The notes under the pieces were generated by a model. It was not told the DNA's origin. It saw only the letters and a list, made by a program, of their open reading frames with translations, and searched no databases. Both the position numbers and the translations under genes were made by a program. From Ifrita kowaldi (lineage: Eukaryota > Chordata > Aves > Passeriformes > Cinclosomatidae), in contig VZRS01009654.1 of the NCBI GenBank assembly GCA_013398055.1, positions 62,001 through 126,000 of the forward strand: a stretch of DNA of 64,000 bases. The letters are read 5' to 3'. Below, one piece after another: positions 33,670 to 46,000 of this stretch (position 1 is its first letter; the number at the start of each line of letters is the position of its first letter).

Positions 33670-33796
33670 CTACGCATTTTTGTACAGGTGTTGAAAGTTC
33701 CGTGTGAGCGTGCACAGCATCCTCGTAACATACTCTGTACTACATACACATGCTTGTATGTGTAATACGTACAAACCCCACGTCATTTATTTATTA
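33669..33796. repeat. 128-bp segment, identical copy at 39597-39724
   Basis: It begins CCTACGCATTTTTGTACAGG and ends TTTATTTATTA directly before the N at 33797. The copy at 39597-39724 is identical by eye and starts directly after another N. Exact identity and N boundaries suggest one locus represented twice by assembly. Confidence 0.9.
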
Positions 33797-33797
33797 N
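33797..33797. other. Assembly gap (single N) upstream of ZFYVE26
   Basis: A lone N joins the duplicated 128-bp segment to the GC-rich ZFYVE26 promoter. The copy at 39597 continues past the same point for 61 more bases, so the true sequence on the right of this N is probably missing here. Confidence 0.85.
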
Positions 33798-34021
33798 CAT
33801 TCCGCCCCGGCTCGGCCAATGGGCGGGCGCCTTGCCCGCGTGCCCGGCCGGCGGCGCGGTCAGCTGAGGCGGCGCCCAAGATGGCGGCGGCGCGGGGCGG
33901 TGGTGCTGGGGCGGTGCTGTAGCGCCCAGCGCCGCCGGGGCCGCGCCCTGCCCCGCCAGGGAGCGCGGCATCGCCTTCGTGTGTGCCACCCCGCCCCGGG
34001 TCACCCCCTTGTCCTGGGAAG

Positions 34022-37000
34022 ATGCATTCTTTTGGGAACGAAGAAGCGGACTCTCTGGAGCGTCTCTTCGGGTTTTTCTGTGAGTGCGTACGGCGTGGGC
34101 ACTGGGAGCTTGCACAGGCCTGCGTGCCCCAGCTGAGCCAGTGGCACGGGGACGGCCCCGGGAAGGTGGAGGCAATTCTTCAGGCTCTGGTAGCTTGTCC
34201 CGTGGGGGTAAGGTAAGTAAGGTACTGCTCTGGTTCAGCAGACATGAGAGTGAAAGGGGGAGGAGTAATTAGTTTAGTGTTGCCTGTGGGTGAAAGGTAG
34301 AACTAGGGAAGTAGCACTTCAGTGCTGAGGTGTCTTGTGATGCTGTTGTCTGAACTTTGTCTTATCACTGACCAAGAACTTAGCAGGCTGCCCATCCCAC
34401 CAGGATAACGACTTGTGTTCATTTACGTAGCTGACATGGTGATTGATACAGGCTTAAGACTACTTGGAAGCATTTCAGAATGGATTTTAATAGATTTTAC
34501 TGAAGGAAAAGGACCATCTCTTGAAATTACATTTCTTTGACACTGAGCTTTGGTAAATTTAGAAATTGAACCGCCAAGATCAGCAGTGTAGTTACTTAAA
34601 ACATTCTTGTTTCCAACTCTTGAAAAATCTCCTAATTTCTAAAAATGCAATTCTAAAAAGTTCAAATTATTCTGTTGATTTCGTATTTCTCTCACACTGT
34701 ATTTCGGAATGTCATCGGTTTTACTTAATGCCAGTTACTTTTTATCTCTGCTTTTCAGTTAGGCATATGTGATGGGTGACTTTCTAGCACTTCAGGGAAC
34801 ACTCGCATTCCCCCTGTCTAATCAGATGATCATACTTCTTCACATCAAAGTTTGTGTAACATTTTAGTAAAGGTTCTAAGAAACAGTTTACACTGACAGC
34901 AGCTGAAGGAAGGTGTGCACGTGGTTAGATGAATATTGCTAACAGCCACGTGAGACATAAGCATTTTCAGTCTTTTGATCTTTGATAGCTGGGCTATCAC
35001 ATTTAAAGGCTTTAGTTAGCAGTGCTGAGATTTTTAAAGGACAGGAACTATATTGTGCTTTCTCCTTGTCCTAGTCCCTTTGACAGTACTGCATATATTC
35101 CTAACTGTGTAGGCTTTGGGATGTTGAAGTACTGGAGCACGTGAAACACTGATGGATTAGAAGGATTCTTTAATTAGTACATTGCTTCACTTTTAGTTTG
35201 GGCATAGAGCGGCATTTAGGCTGCTGTGACCTAAAACTTAGTTTCATTTTTTGGGTAGAAATTGGCAGAACAGGAAATAGCAGTGTTTGGCAAGTGGTCA
35301 CATTTCACCGAAATCTGCTGAAATGCTCAAAGAGAGCTATACAGACAGAACTTCGGCCCAGAAATAGGTTTCTTTGTTTTGAGGAACTATGCCAGTAGTA
35401 TTTGGCCAATCTAAAAGCAGTTATTTGCACAGCAGAAATTGCTGAGTTGATGTGCAAGAACACCAATATTCTGGTTTCCCTGCATTCTTTTACCTTGTCT
35501 TTGGCTACTTACTTGTCTTTGTTTTTATCTTACTCGAAGAAATGTGAAATCAAAATTATCTCTGACAGTGTTTTCCTGGATCTTGGAGATGGAGAGGACC
35601 TTGTATAATCCACTGTATGTGCTTCTTGCTTTTGTAGATGGGGACAGAATTCTAGCCCATGGAGAACTGCATGGCTTTGGCTTCTTGTGCTGGAAAAATG
35701 GCTTGCCAGGAATCAGGTACAGAAACATCTGGTTGACTTCTAAATGCACTTTATAGCTCTGACTTCTGACTGACTTCCAAGTGCAGAATGTCTCCCTAGT
35801 TGCTTATTTAAATGTAGTCTTTCCCACATTTCATGGAACTAAATTCTCAAGGTATCTGGAGACATGCACTACTTTTGCATTTAACAAATTTATCAAGAAA
35901 GAACTGTTAATCTTCACACTGAAGAGAAAAATTGGGGTTTTTTTTAAGATATTAGAAGTTAACATTTTAGCTTTGCACATTCACATAAATGAAAACTTGA
36001 GTTTATCAACTTCTGCATTTGTGTAGCACCTCTCTTACATTACAGATGAAACAGCTCAGGCATCAGACAATTTTTATAAGCTTTAGATGTTGAGGGTTGT
36101 GCATACTTCTTTTTAAAATTCACTTTTCCTTGTCACTACTTAGGCTTTCATTTTTTCTTTACATTCTGAGGAATTGATGGGTTTGTGATTCTTGACAAGG
36201 TGACATTTGTCTCTGTTTCCAAATGTAGGGATAAATAAAACCAGCTGGTGTGAGAGCAGAACCTGACTGGAATAGCCTTTAATTGAGGATTAGGTTACTT
36301 CAGAGAGATATTTCAGTCTGCCTCAAAATGTTAATGAAATAGCTGTGATTAAGTTTACATGCTAATGTAAATAAAAGTTTTATTGACTAATGTATTTCCC
36401 ATGCTTATATGGTCTCAGAAAACTGTTCCAGTTGTTCTTCAGAAAGAAACTGAATTTTTATTATTCTTGGAAGAACTACAGAAAGATGTCTCTGAGGAAG
36501 TCCTAAAGGTGAGCTGCTTCTGTGCCCTATTTCTTCTTGCTACGCAGTATGCCCAGCTTCATCAGATCGAAGTTAATGCTTCCTGCTAACTGCTTGAGGT
36601 GTTAATGTGTTATTAATCTTCTAGGCAACTGAGAGAGAGTGTAATTGAGATCCCTTTGTGAAGTTAATCCAATGTGCCTGCAAGTGATTTCTCTGGCTAG
36701 AGTAGAAGCTGCAGGCAGACAAGGAACAGGTTTTTTCTACATGCTGTTTCTAACACATGTCCGTCCTGGCTGCAGCTGCTTGCCACAGTCTTCAGTCCAT
36801 AGACACCTGTAGTAATCATAAACCTACAACCTGCTGTGAGCCAAAATAAACTGTAGTCAGTAAGCACATTTTAAAAATACATTTATTTTCTTTTTCTTTC
36901 TTTAGGGATCTTAATTTTCATCTCCTATGCACCCCTTTTCCCCCTTTCTGGAAGTTTTGGGATACTCTACTATTACTGATGACGTTGCCTAGTAATTGGT

Positions 37001-40000
37001 ATGATGTGTGTTCTGAGGTCCAGGATCCATTTTCCATTAAGAATTAAAAGATGCAGTCTGATTTATTTGAGAAGTGTGTGGAAATATGCAAAGATGGATT
37101 AATATCAAAAGCAAGTATAGAGCAGAAAATCAGGAAAGTTACTAACTGTAGAACTGTCCTAATTTGGTGTTAGTTACAACAGATTTGGATCTGACGTGGT
37201 GTGTGAAATGTCATAAGATGTTGCTTCTAGTCCTATAGATGTTAACGCTTTCAAGATATCTTTTTTGGTTTGCCTTTTTTTAAAGAGGGAAATGAAAACT
37301 TACTATATTCAGAGGGTGTTTCAGCTTAGGGGAAGTTGTTCAATATTTCACTAAGGATACAGAATTAGCAATTACAGGATGAAAACAAGCAAGGTCAACT
37401 TGAATGTTGATTAAAATAAATCTGCTTGAAGTCTGTTAATGAATAATCAGGTCTGTGTATGTTACCAACTCACCTCCAAGGTCATGAATGATTCTGCCAT
37501 TGTCCACACTGTCCACCTGTGTTGCACAGAAACATGAGATTCATTAACCTCATATATTTGTCACAATTACTGTCAGAGGCATATGGTAGGTAGAGTTACA
37601 TTTTGATCCAGCAAATAATTTTAAAAAATGGGTATTGTGGACTTGCTTTCCGTTCTCATTCTTTGTGCACACCAGCCACCTCTCCCCTACATAATCTCTG
37701 AGGTGTCTCTTTGAGCCAAGGGCAGCACTCACATAATTCCAGAAGTGCCAAAAGTGCTGCTTAAGTGCTGTTCAACTGGCTTGTCCCTCACCTTCCCAAC
37801 TCTTATTGGGTGAGCTAATCTGGATTATTTGTTTGTTTTACCCTTCCCAGTTCTGAAATTGTAGGTTTTCTTCTGATAGGTAGAAAACTTACTGTTGCTT
37901 AAGAAAAGTCGGTGAGATGGCTTCTCAGTCTGTTGACCAGTTTTAATAAAATTTGAAAAATTGGTGAGGATGATGTAGTTGGTAAATGGATGGTACAAAT
38001 CTGGAAAAGTAGGATGAAAAAAATTCCCACTAATCATTATGCTCTTAGCGACCTACGAAGATCCAGTTATATCAGTTTATTGCTTAGAGGTGGAACATGG
38101 CAGTGCTTCAGCATCCCATAGGGACTGCTATGGTTCTTTGCTTGTACATGGTCCTTATAGTGTACTTGTGTATTACAGGATTCCTTATATTTTGTTACAT
38201 ATCCACTCTTCTAGGAAGGATATTGGACAAGGTGGACCATTATTAATGGATTTCTTAGGTAGTATGGTGTTTCCAAACTGATTTATCTGCTTGCTTTCAA
38301 CTTTCTTCTATTTTTTTAAATAATTCATTTCATGTATTAATGTAGTCTAAAAGGCTTACTCCTTTATTATTTCCCTGCCAGGAACTGTTTGAAGCCTTTG
38401 AGTGCACGCAGAACAAGCACATCACAGACAGCAAAAGAAGAGATGACTGTTCTCACAAATTCAGTTTGGATGTTGTTTCAGCTCTCCGGAAGCTTTTGCT
38501 GCGGGCTCCCCAGAGGGCAAAAACGCTGCTGGAGTTCTTCCAGGGAGAACAAGGCACTCCAAGCTCCTCACTCCAACAATATCGCTCTCTACAAAACATC
38601 TTTGTTGAATTTCTTTGTGACTCCTTAAAATCTCTGCGGAGGCTTCAGAGCAGTTCTGAGATTTCAGCTGAAGTAGATCAAAGAGAACTAGTAGATACAA
38701 TTTATGCTGCTCTCAGTATAGTGACTTTTGAAGTGGAGCATCAAGCAGATGAAATAAAACACTTATTCAGGGAGCTCTTGGATGTATGCTGGGCTGAGGG
38801 GAGCCCACTGAGGGAAGAGAAGCTGCTAAACTGTATGCTGAGGAAACAGAGCCACGGCCTGTTAAGCCTCTATAGCAATGTTCTCACAGAAAGAACAAGA
38901 GAAAAGTTTTTATTGTTAAAATCAATACAAAAAGGTTTGTTTCACATTTTGCTTTGTACTAACCTCCTGTTTAACAAAACCGTTAAAGCATTAAATAGAT
39001 GAGTAGTCAAGAAGTCAGGCAATGTTCTTGCTAAGGTGCCTTAACAAACCATGGACTCTTTAGAAAGATGATGCTAAAATGATCCTTAAAGCAAGGAACT
39101 GGCATAGGAACACTGGTTCTCTCTCCTACATTTCTGCAGTGTATGCCGTGTTTTGTGATCGCTTCCTTTACCACCCCTTGTGCTCTATTTTAATCTGCTC
39201 AGCATTTCTCTTGATGAAAATCTTGCTTGTAACTAGAAGTTTGACACTCCATATGTATACAGTTTTTATTTGTTCACCTCCAGCTCAGGGTTGTCTGTGT
39301 TGGAGTATGTTCCATTTCTGGTCAGTAATGATTCAATCACCTCAGTAATCCCAAAATGTTCAAACCCCTTAATACAGGAAAAAGAAAACTTCTGAAAGTG
39401 GAAGGAGCTGTGGAGTGGGCTGATACCCCAGCAGGACAGAAGATGCACTTTGATTACCTGCTCACTTGCCAGAGCCCAGCTGTTGGTTTTGTACCAACCA
39501 TGACTTCACAGCCTCTGTCTAGCTCCCTATGACTGGTACATTTAGTTGTAACTTGATGACCCTGATGGATCCCTTTCCAGCTCAGCATATTCTGTNCCTA
39601 CGCATTTTTGTACAGGTGTTGAAAGTTCCGTGTGAGCGTGCACAGCATCCTCGTAACATACTCTGTACTACATACACATGCTTGTATGTGTAATACGTAC
39701 AAACCCCACGTCATTTATTTATTAATATCAATTCTCTCCTCTCTCAAAGGCATAAATACATGTAAGTGTATATATATATATATATNAACCCCTTAATACA
39801 GGAAAAAGAAAACTTCTGAAAGTGGAAGGAGCTGTGGAGTGGGCTGATACCCCAGCAGGACAGAAGATGCACTTTGATTACCTGCTCACTTGCCAGAGCC
39901 CAGCTGTTGGTTTTGTACCAACCATGACTTCACAGCCTCTGTCTAGCTCCCTATGACTGGTACATTTAGTTGTAACTTGATGACCCTGATGGATCCCTTT

Positions 40001-43000
40001 CCAGCTCAGCATATTCTGTGACTCTATGAGGATCTCAGATGAAGCTGAATGGCAAGTGATGCCCAAGCCATTGTCAGTAAAGTGGCAAGGAGGGAAAAGC
40101 TAGAATCCTACCCTCTTTTGCTCACCTCTGTTCACTGAGGTGTAAGTCAGTGGGGTTTGTATCCTCACTTCTCCCTTCACTCAGGGGTTGCTGAAGGGAA
40201 GTTCAGGCTGGTGTGGCAGACTCTAGAAATTCTGATAATAACTGTAGTTGGTGCTTCCTTGTGGGGGAAGAGAAATGGAGATCCACATACCTTCACTCTC
40301 ACTGGGAATAGTTTGGGTCTCACTTTGCGCAGATCTGAGAAGTTCCAGTGCCAGACAAGTCTTTGCTAAGGCCCTGCAAAGTAGCACAGTGTCTCGAGCA
40401 CAAGTGAGAATTCTTGCAACTCACAGATAAGGTGTTCATGGCTAAAGAAAGTCAGGCAGTGTGACCTGAGCTGATGCAAGCAACCTGTGTGCTGAGCAGG
40501 CTTTTGCTATGTTAATGATTGTCGATACAGTTTTCTGGTTTTCTATCTGGCCTCTATCAAATTTCTCTGCTTGGCCCTCCTGTTACTGAGTAACAATAGC
40601 CAATAGCTGGTAACGTGTAACAGCTGGTTAGTGCATGAGGAAATGTTGAGTGTTTCTCAGTTTAAATTAGTAGCAATTATGCTTCTCTCAAAGGTATCCC
40701 TCTCTACTGGAAGGTAATCTTGTGTTGTTTTTAGGTTCATCTGAGCAGCTGGATGCAGAGCGAGCTGTGATGAGTTTGTTCTCAGATCCCAAAGAAGCTC
40801 CTTCTTGGAAGACAGTCTATTTCTACTGCTTGAGCAGCAGCAAGCACTTTCTGGAACAGATTCTGGTACAGCCATAAGATCATAAGAACAGGGAAACCCA
40901 ATTGAGGCTGAAGTCAGTCCCTATATTGAGCATATCTCGGTGGTGCACAGAAGCATTTTGTATTCAAATAGTGTTTGCCAGGGGTGATAACTAATAGGAA
41001 CAAGGAGGTAAAGGTGATAATGCCCCTTGCATTGCACTTGCAGCTGTGCAATGAACACAAAGCTGCTGGTGAGATTTTTGGAAAAGCTCATCTGCATGCA
41101 GACTGAAGATTAAATCTTCACAGTTTAAGAAGTCTCATTTTCTGCTTGTAATTTTGTTGGATGCACCATTTACCTCATGACCTTGAACTTGTTGCTTTCT
41201 GATGCTGGTAGATTTGGGGCAGCGAGATTAGTTTGCGTGGTAAAATTTATGGTGAAAATAGTCTGTTATGAATTAGTTGATTTTTATATATTTACATAGA
41301 TAGAAGAAATAGAATACAGGCAGGTGGTCACTGTTAAAGTGTGAGGTTTTAAGGTTGAACGTATTTCAACTTTTATGTAATGTGCTTGTAGAAGTCTTTC
41401 ACATGATACTCTTGGCAGAGACGTAATCAATAGAAGGAATGCAAAGATAATGTAGAGTGGGATGTGAGTTGGCTCTGTAGTAAGCATTTGAAATTATGTT
41501 TTTTTCCTTAAGACAACTTTACTGATGAGTATCCTGATGGCTTGAACAGTGTAAGTTTAGGGAAGTTCCAGATGCAGAACTTCACTCTTTTAGTGAAGCT
41601 AATATTGAAATGGCTACTTGCTTACATAGTCTGCCAGGCATTATGGGTCTCCACATTTTGGGAAAATTAATACTTCTTCCTTTTATTTTCTAGGTGACTG
41701 CATTAGCTTTACTAAAAAGAGAGGACTACTTGGGCCTGAAGAACTTGTTGAGGAGAGAATTCAACCCCCTTAGCCGCCTCTTGGTGTTGTTAGGATGGAC
41801 TCATTGTCAAAGCTTGGAATCAGCAAAAGCATTGCTATGGACTCTACACAAAACTCAAGTAAATCAGCAGAAAGCAAGTGGCAGTATCCCAGTCTGAGTC
41901 CCGATAATGCAATTTGTTTGCAAAAACAAGTAAAACCAGGGAGTTTTCAGTGAGAATGTCAGTCTTCCTCAAAATGGAATTTAAAAAGCTAAGATATTAC
42001 AGTTGTATGTAGGTAACATTATGGGACACTTGCCTTTCTTCTTATTCCTTGGCTGTGGAGTATGACTGCAAAGGAGTCTGAAAGTTTCTCTTGCATAAAC
42101 TCATAAACAGCCGCTGCTGTTAACATGAGAAAAAAGACAGCAATGGTTGTTGATTAGTTTTGAAGAGAGCTGGGACATCTTTCTTTCTTGTTATTTCCTC
42201 CACTGAGTCATCCCTGGATAGTGACTCATTCAGGCCTGAGTTCAACAACAGGGTAGCTTGGAAATTCCCCATACTCATTCTCAGAGTGAAATGATAAATG
42301 ACAAGAGCTGTGAGCAAAAGATCCACCATGTTTGGGGGCAGTCTTCATCTGTGCAAAAGAGACAGGGTTCCAGCTCTGAAGGTGTAGTTGCACTTTAGAT
42401 GATGCCTGCTGGCTGGCTGAGGTGTCAGAGATGGGGAGATGAGCCTTGTACTGTTGGCTCACAGTGCAGACCTTAACTGGTATTGCCTTAAGGGAGTTAC
42501 TATCTTTTGGTAATACACCCAAAGGCTATTCAGTAGCTTCTGCAAAGTTAAACTCTTAGATCTGATTTTAGCAGGCAGTCTTCTGTAGTAGAAAAGCACA
42601 GGGAAAAGGAGAATAACCATCTGCTACCCAGTATGTCATTCTTCTAGTACATGATTCGTTCTAGAGATTAGTTTTAGACTGTTACTAAGAAGCATTAATT
42701 TGCATTTTATAAGCTAATCTTGAAAAGAGATGTAGCCACCTTTCCATGGTCTGTAGATTTGTCAAGGGGAGGCTGACTGACTTTTATGTTCTGTCAGAAT
42801 AGCCCTCCTTTGCTGGGTTTGTAATAAATCTGGCAATTTTCTGTATTTGAAATTTATTGTCTAGGTAAAGTCTTGTGAATATGCACATGTGACACAGGCT
42901 TGGTTCTGCTGTCTGGCTGGGGGATTTGTTGTAAAGAGATTCTTTTATTTGTCTTTCCATTTAGGATCTGTGCAATGATTCAGTATTGAAAGATTTTTGT

Positions 43001-46000
43001 GATGGGCTCTGGGCTCATGTGGAAGTTCTTGAATGGTGCATGCAGCAAAACAGGTAAAAAGATCAGAAGGACTTTTTCCAAACTACGTTGCCAACTCTAC
43101 CTGTTAAGTCAGCTTATGTATGCAAATGGAGAAGGTATTATTTTCTTGGCTAATCATCTAATAGTGACTTTATAAACAAGCTCTTGAAATTTCTCATGGG
43201 CTGCAGTTACGCTCTTTGTTTTTCTTTTTAGTTACAGTACTTTGGTTCAATCAGAATTAGAGTGGGAGTTATATCTTTAAATGTAGTTGAGACTTAAATC
43301 TGTGTCACCTCTTTGTTCTCTCTTGCAGTATTACTGTCCCAAGGAAGGTTCTGTTGCAACACTTGCACAATCTGGATTGCCACACTGTGGTGTACTCTCT
43401 GCATCATCTCACCAATCTTCTGGCACTGAATGAAGATGATGTTATTGAGCTTCTTCAGAAAGTTCCTGCTAGAGACCAACAGATGCAGGGTAAATGTGTA
43501 GGATTGCGAGAACACTGAAAACTCACAATCCATTGAGTATGTATGTTCAGTACTTCTGCCAGGATTTGTTCTTTTGACCTGCTTCTGTAATTGTGGAAGA
43601 TAAGTTACCAGCTGTTTTGTGGAAGAAATCTAGAGAGCATGTGGAAATCATTTTGAAATCCTTTTGAGGAGTAAATTGTCTTTCAAGAAGGAGTTGTGAG
43701 ATCTCTTTGATCTCACAAGGACAGATTTCTGAAAGAGCTTTTTCAAGATGTTAACAAGACTTTGCACATGCTCATGATGTGTGCTGCTCATTGTAACTTC
43801 TGTACTGTGTAATACCTTTAGTTTGTAAAGAAAGTGTATGGTTTGTATTTCAGTGCACTTCAATTTAAAATCAAAGAGCAAAACCAGATGAAATTGACAA
43901 TAGCTTGTACTACATCATCTTCATTTTTGAAAGATATGGAAAGTGGAGGCTTTTTATTCTAATATTAAGTGTTACTAAATTTAAATTTAATATTTAAATT
44001 AGTAAGGCTAATGCCTTACTAATTAGCCTTAAATTAGTAAGGCTACAGCGTATGTTTATATCACTCCTGCCTCACTTCTCTCATCTTCACATATTCCAGT
44101 TGGGTGCCTAAAATACCTAGCCATGTACATAGAATTTTTATAGTGGGTTCTGCAAAGGATTCATACTTGGATGTCTTCTCAGTTCTGTCTGTTGTCTACA
44201 TTATATTTTCCATCATTGTCACTGTTTAGAATGGCAGTGATAGGGAATAATTGTTTCCAACTGTTTATGCCCTCAGTCCTGTTGCCTTGGCTGCTCTGTA
44301 GTTTTCAGAAGAGTTCAGACTGGTGCTTTTCCTTGCAGTCGTACTCAAACTTTGTGGAGAACAGCACTGAAACTTTCTAGGTTAGGTAATTCTGTTCAGT
44401 CCCAGAATTTGGATGTGGACATTGTCAGTACATTGTGCTTTGTACCAGTGCTTTGTTTAAAAAAAAAAACTTGGCTAGTGCTTTTCCTGCATGACAACAG
44501 GTAGAGGGACAATCTATCACTTGTATAAGAATACCGGACAGTGGATTCCAAGCACTAATTTAACACTCTGTGTGGTTGTCGGGGGTTTTTTATTTCTTTC
44601 TTTGTGGTGGTGTTCTTTTAACCTTTTTGCAGTAGTTGGATAATTAATCTAAACTCAGCATAACAGAATATATGACACTATATTGTGTTCCTGGGTGAAG
44701 GAGATGATGATGCAATTTTTACAATTTGCAACTCTGCTGTTCTATTGTGCTAAGAAGAGATCATATCTCTGGCATGTGATGCCTTTCCTCAAAAAAAACC
44801 CAGAGGGGAGGAGAAGTCAATGCAGTACTTCTCTAGTTTGCCTTTATCATAAATGTGTGTAGGAAACTGTGGGACTGTATTTCTTCTTTAATTAGTTGCA
44901 GATTGTATTTGATCTATTGTGTCAGCCACTGTGAATCAACCGTGATATCTGTTCATTAGTACAAATCTGAAGAGGTGGTGGTACCCTATTCTTACTGCAG
45001 TCATAGCCTGTCTACACTGTTTCCCTACTTATCTGCTGTGTACTAGAACACAAAATTCTAAGATGCTGAAATGAAACAGGATTTGCCCCTCTGTTGTAAA
45101 TGCAGCAGTATAGCTTAACCACACACTACTAATGAGAGTCATTATGAGTGACTTTTGTCATTCTATGCCCTAGCCAGGTCCTGTTACACAAGTTCAGAGA
45201 AAATTTCCTTTTTAGAATGGGATCCAGACCTGACTTTTCTGTGCCTATCTGTTGTGCGTTGGGTTGTTTGGGCTTTTTTTCCAGAAGTAACAGTGAGATA
45301 GAACAAAGCTGAGACAAAAATGACACTGGGGAAGAAAGACTGGATGAATATTGCTGTTCAGGAACTGCAGGAGAAAATTAACTTGTTTCCTTGTCTCCCT
45401 CCTACCCCCTCACTGCCCTGGTTTCCCTCCACAGCAGCCACACTCCCCAACACCCTGAGTCAGCAGCGCAATCTGGCACTCTTCCGAGCGTTCTGTGCTA
45501 TGAAGTATGCAACCTATGCTCTCTGTGTGAATTCACACAGGCATGCCAAGTGCAAGGATTGTGTACACAGCCTTCTTGGTGATATCCCTGAGGATGCAGC
45601 TTTTGGAGAACCAGCAGGTGATTGGCCTCCTTTCTCAGGTTCAGTAATGTGTGCTTCTCCGTCCAGTTGCTGGGCTCTGAATTATCACTTAGTATTGGGA
45701 TAATGTTGCACCTTGTGTACATATGGTGTTTTATTCAGTGGGCTATGGATGCTTTGCAAGCAAGTCTAATTGTATTTCTTTGAGATGTTGTTATCTTTAG
45801 TAATAATAGTTATGAATAAGCTATCAGCCTTGTTTTAAAACATTTAAGGTAATCGTGCAAAAAATATAGTGCAAAAAGAAAGTGATACTAGATATAGGAT
45901 GGTAGTGATAGGGATAATTTTTGTAAGAGCTTATGATTTCCCAGAGCTGAAACTGATTTAATGGCTAGAATGGGTGTAATCTGAATTTGCACATCATTGA

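Larger units (their letters stand above)
33380..34021. promoter_or_regulatory. CpG-rich divergent promoter of galectin-like gene and ZFYVE26
   Basis: GC- and CpG-rich sequence occupies 33380-33670 and 33800-34020, with an AT-richer spacer and an assembly gap (N at 33797) between. The galectin-like gene starts leftwards at 33373 and ZFYVE26 rightwards at 34022. A CCCAAGATGGCGGC element (33875-33888) is a strong YY1-type site of the kind found near housekeeping start sites. Its ATG (33881) opens a 13-codon frame ending TAG at 33922, a possible upstream ORF if transcription starts before it. Confidence 0.6.
38935..40734 (+). other. ZFYVE26: ZFYVE26 intron 4, carrying an assembly error
   Basis: The intron runs from donor gtttgt after AAAAG to acceptor tttttag. 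Its middle (39363-40019) holds two copies of a 233-bp segment around a foreign 189-bp block bounded by Ns. Without the duplicate and the block the intron would be about 424 bases shorter, near 1376. Confidence 0.8.

Noticed and set aside
33185..33715. 176-codon minus-strand frame
   Set aside because: Only a short part (MTEERCAK) is used as the galectin-like first exon; the rest runs across a minisatellite, CpG-rich sequence and the intron.
45320..45434. Upstream part of an open frame running into ZFYVE26 exon 9
   Set aside because: The acceptor at 45431-45434 and phase from the previous exon put the exon start at 45435; upstream residues are intron read-through.
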